Assembly (NCBI GenBank): GCA_027619655.1 | Contig: JAQCHR010000225.1 | Location: forward strand, 1 to 6,505 | Origin: Pseudomonadota bacterium | GTDB taxonomy: Bacteria; Pseudomonadota; Alphaproteobacteria; UBA8366; GCA-2717185 | Reading direction: 5' to 3' | Length of the DNA: 6,505 nt | Shown: positions 5,269-6,505 of the stretch, piece after piece | Layout: every line of letters starts with the position of its first letter | Position numbering within the stretch: position 1 is the stretch's first letter | Notes under the pieces: model-generated | What the model was told of the DNA's origin: nothing | The model's input: only the letters and a program-made list of their open reading frames with translations | The model's database searches: none | Program-made: the position numbers and the translations under genes

Positions 5269-6417
5269 ATGACGCTCGCCGACCGCGACCTCGACGAAGA
5301 CCAGCGCGCCGTGCAGGACATGGCGCGGAATTTCGCCGCCGCCGAGCTGGCGCCGCATGCGGCCGAATGGGACGAGCAACGGATTTTCCCGAAGGACGCG
5401 CTGCGGCGGGCGGCGGCGCTGGGGCTCGCGGGCATTTACGTGGGTGAGGAACATGGCGGCTCCGGCCTGTCGCGGCTCGATTCGGCAGTGGTGTTCGAGG
5501 CGCTGTCCGGCGGCTGCGTCTCCACCGCGGCCTATCTGTCGATCCACAACATGGCGAGCTGGATGATCGATCGTTTCGGCAATGACGCCCAGCGCGCGAA
5601 ATTCCTGCCCCGGCTGACGAAGATGGAATTGTTCGCCAGCTACTGTTTGACCGAACCGGGCGCAGGTTCGGATGCCGCCTCGCTGCAGACCAGGGCCGTG
5701 CGCGACGGCGACCATTACGTCATCAACGGCGCCAAGGCTTTTATCTCCGGCAGCGGGGCGTCCGACCTTTATCTCTGCATGGTGCGCACCGGCGAAGCCG
5801 GGCCGAAGGGGATTTCCTGTGTCGCGGTGGAAAAGGACTCGCCCGGGCTCTGCTTCGGGGCGCAGGAACGCAAGATGGGCTGGAACAGCCAGCCCACCGC
5901 CGCCGTGATCTTCGAGGATTGCCGCGTGCCGGTCGCCAACCGTATCGGCGACGAAGGCGAGGGGTTCCGTATCGCCATGCAGGGGCTGGATGGCGGGCGG
6001 CTGAATATCGGCGCCTGCTCGCTGGGCGGGGCGGGGGTCTGCCTGGAACTGGCGCGCGCACATCTGAAGTCACGCAGGCAATTTGGCAAGCCGCTGGCGG
6101 ATTTCCAGGCGCTGCAGTTCAAGCTGGCCGACATGGCGACCGAGCTGGAAGCCGCCCGGCTGATGATCCGCAAGGCGGCATCGGCGCTGGATGCGGGCGA
6201 CCCGGACGCGACGCAATACTGCGCCATGGCCAAGCGCTTCGCCACCGATGCGGGCTTCGCCATCTGCAACGAGGCGCTGCAGATCCATGGCGGCTACGGT
6301 TATCTGCGGGATTACCCGGTCGAACGCCATGTGCGCGACCTGCGGGTCCACCAGATCCTTGAGGGAACCAACGAAATCATGCGTGTCATCATAGCCAGGA
6401 AGTTGCTGCAGGAATGA
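5269..6417 (+). CDS. Isobutyryl-CoA dehydrogenase (acyl-CoA dehydrogenase family, ACAD8-like)
   Basis: A flavoenzyme that oxidises isobutyryl-CoA to methacrylyl-CoA in valine degradation, passing electrons to electron-transfer flavoprotein. The 382-residue product has the full family layout. An N-terminal helical domain (about 1-120) leads to YCLTEPGAGSDAAS (125-138) and the FAD/substrate beta domain with KAFISGSG and GWNSQPTAAVIFEDC (204-218). The C-terminal helical domain carries RRQFGKPL, QIHGGYGY and HQILEGTNEIMR. E365 in LEGTNE is the predicted catalytic base. Segments such as GLSRLDSAVVFEALSGGC, SIHNMASWMIDRFGN and GWNSQPT closely resemble remembered human ACAD8, which favours isobutyryl-CoA over other short-chain substrates. 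Its stop overlaps the next start by 4 bp (ATGA), and that neighbour is crotonase-like, as expected in a valine operon. Short/branched-chain acyl-CoA dehydrogenase specificity is the main alternative. Confidence 0.92.
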   Translation: MTLADRDLDEDQRAVQDMARNFAAAELAPHAAEWDEQRIFPKDALRRAAALGLAGIYVGEEHGGSGLSRLDSAVVFEALSGGCVSTAAYLSIHNMASWMIDRFGNDAQRAKFLPRLTKMELFASYCLTEPGAGSDAASLQTRAVRDGDHYVINGAKAFISGSGASDLYLCMVRTGEAGPKGISCVAVEKDSPGLCFGAQERKMGWNSQPTAAVIFEDCRVPVANRIGDEGEGFRIAMQGLDGGRLNIGACSLGGAGVCLELARAHLKSRRQFGKPLADFQALQFKLADMATELEAARLMIRKAASALDAGDPDATQYCAMAKRFATDAGFAICNEALQIHGGYGYLRDYPVERHVRDLRVHQILEGTNEIMRVIIARKLLQE

Positions 6418-6505
6418 ACCAGACCACCGACGAAGTCATCTTCGACAATCGCGACGGCATCGCCGTCATCACCCTGAACCGGCCCCATGCGCTGAACGCG
6501 CTGAC
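6414..6505 (+). CDS. Crotonase-family protein, N-terminal fragment (probable 3-hydroxyisobutyryl-CoA hydrolase or enoyl-CoA hydratase)
   Basis: Only the first 30 codons are present; the gene runs off the right edge. The visible sequence, MNQTTDEVIFDNRDGIAVIT followed by LNRPHALNAL, is the typical first beta-hairpin and LNRP-x-ALNAL motif of the crotonase fold. That motif is shared by enoyl-CoA hydratases and 3-hydroxyisobutyryl-CoA hydrolase. The ATG lies within the stop of the preceding gene (ATGA), indicating translational coupling. Following an isobutyryl-CoA dehydrogenase, the expected partner is 3-hydroxyisobutyryl-CoA hydrolase (valine degradation) or the methacrylyl-CoA hydratase. The catalytic residues that separate these lie beyond the window, so the family is confident and the specific reaction is inferred. 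Confidence 0.8.
   Translation, partial: MNQTTDEVIFDNRDGIAVITLNRPHALNAL

Noticed and set aside
5236..6063. Minus-strand open frame antisense to the acyl-CoA dehydrogenase gene
   Set aside because: Low-complexity His/Arg/Gly-rich composition typical of antisense frames opposite a well-supported enzyme gene.
1..6505. CRISPR array, insertion sequence, tRNA/rRNA, toxin-antitoxin or phage genes
   Set aside because: No regularly spaced repeats, terminal inverted repeats, cloverleaf-like segments or small paired genes were seen. Nearly all sequence is accounted for by housekeeping and motility genes.

Overview
The window is GC-rich, tightly packed bacterial DNA. It looks alphaproteobacterial, possibly Rhodospirillales-like, although no rRNA or other taxonomic marker is present. 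The pointers are an Asp-type (Mg-dependent) HemB, a mammal-like isobutyryl-CoA dehydrogenase, an E. coli-type proton-driven MotA/MotB stator, and a CtrA-like half-site upstream of motA. The taxonomic call is inference.

Minus strand, read from the centre leftwards: a divergent intergenic gap (5177-5268) carries a plausible hemB promoter. hemB (5-aminolevulinate dehydratase, about 4166-5170) is followed after a gap of about 11 nt by a threonine ammonia-lyase with a C-terminal ACT domain (2931-4154). These two are probably co-transcribed. A gene-free stretch of about 135 bp (2796-2930) holds a -10-like hexamer and two copies of a 9-bp repeat containing GTTAAC. Next comes a motility cluster of motA and two tandem, full-length, divergent motB paralogues (motB-I 997-1902, motB-II 51-995). 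The first 50 bases of the window hold no identifiable gene.

Plus strand, rightwards: isobutyryl-CoA dehydrogenase (5269-6417) overlaps by 4 bp (ATGA) the start of a crotonase-fold gene cut by the window edge (6414-6505). That gene is most likely 3-hydroxyisobutyryl-CoA hydrolase or an enoyl-CoA hydratase. Together they look like the beginning of a valine-degradation operon.

The two most interesting points are these. (1) motA as written has no good in-frame start. A near-perfect MotA N-terminus begins at an ATG at 2795 but leaves frame at a T5 homopolymer. One extra T (or a -1 ribosomal or transcriptional slip) restores a 287-residue MotA whose key residues number almost exactly as in E. coli. 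(2) A single motA is followed by two intact motB genes, both with the proton-carrying Asp and the peptidoglycan-binding residues. This raises the possibility of mixed or alternative stators. I see no CRISPR, mobile element, tRNA or otherwise novel system; the rest is ordinary core-genome content.
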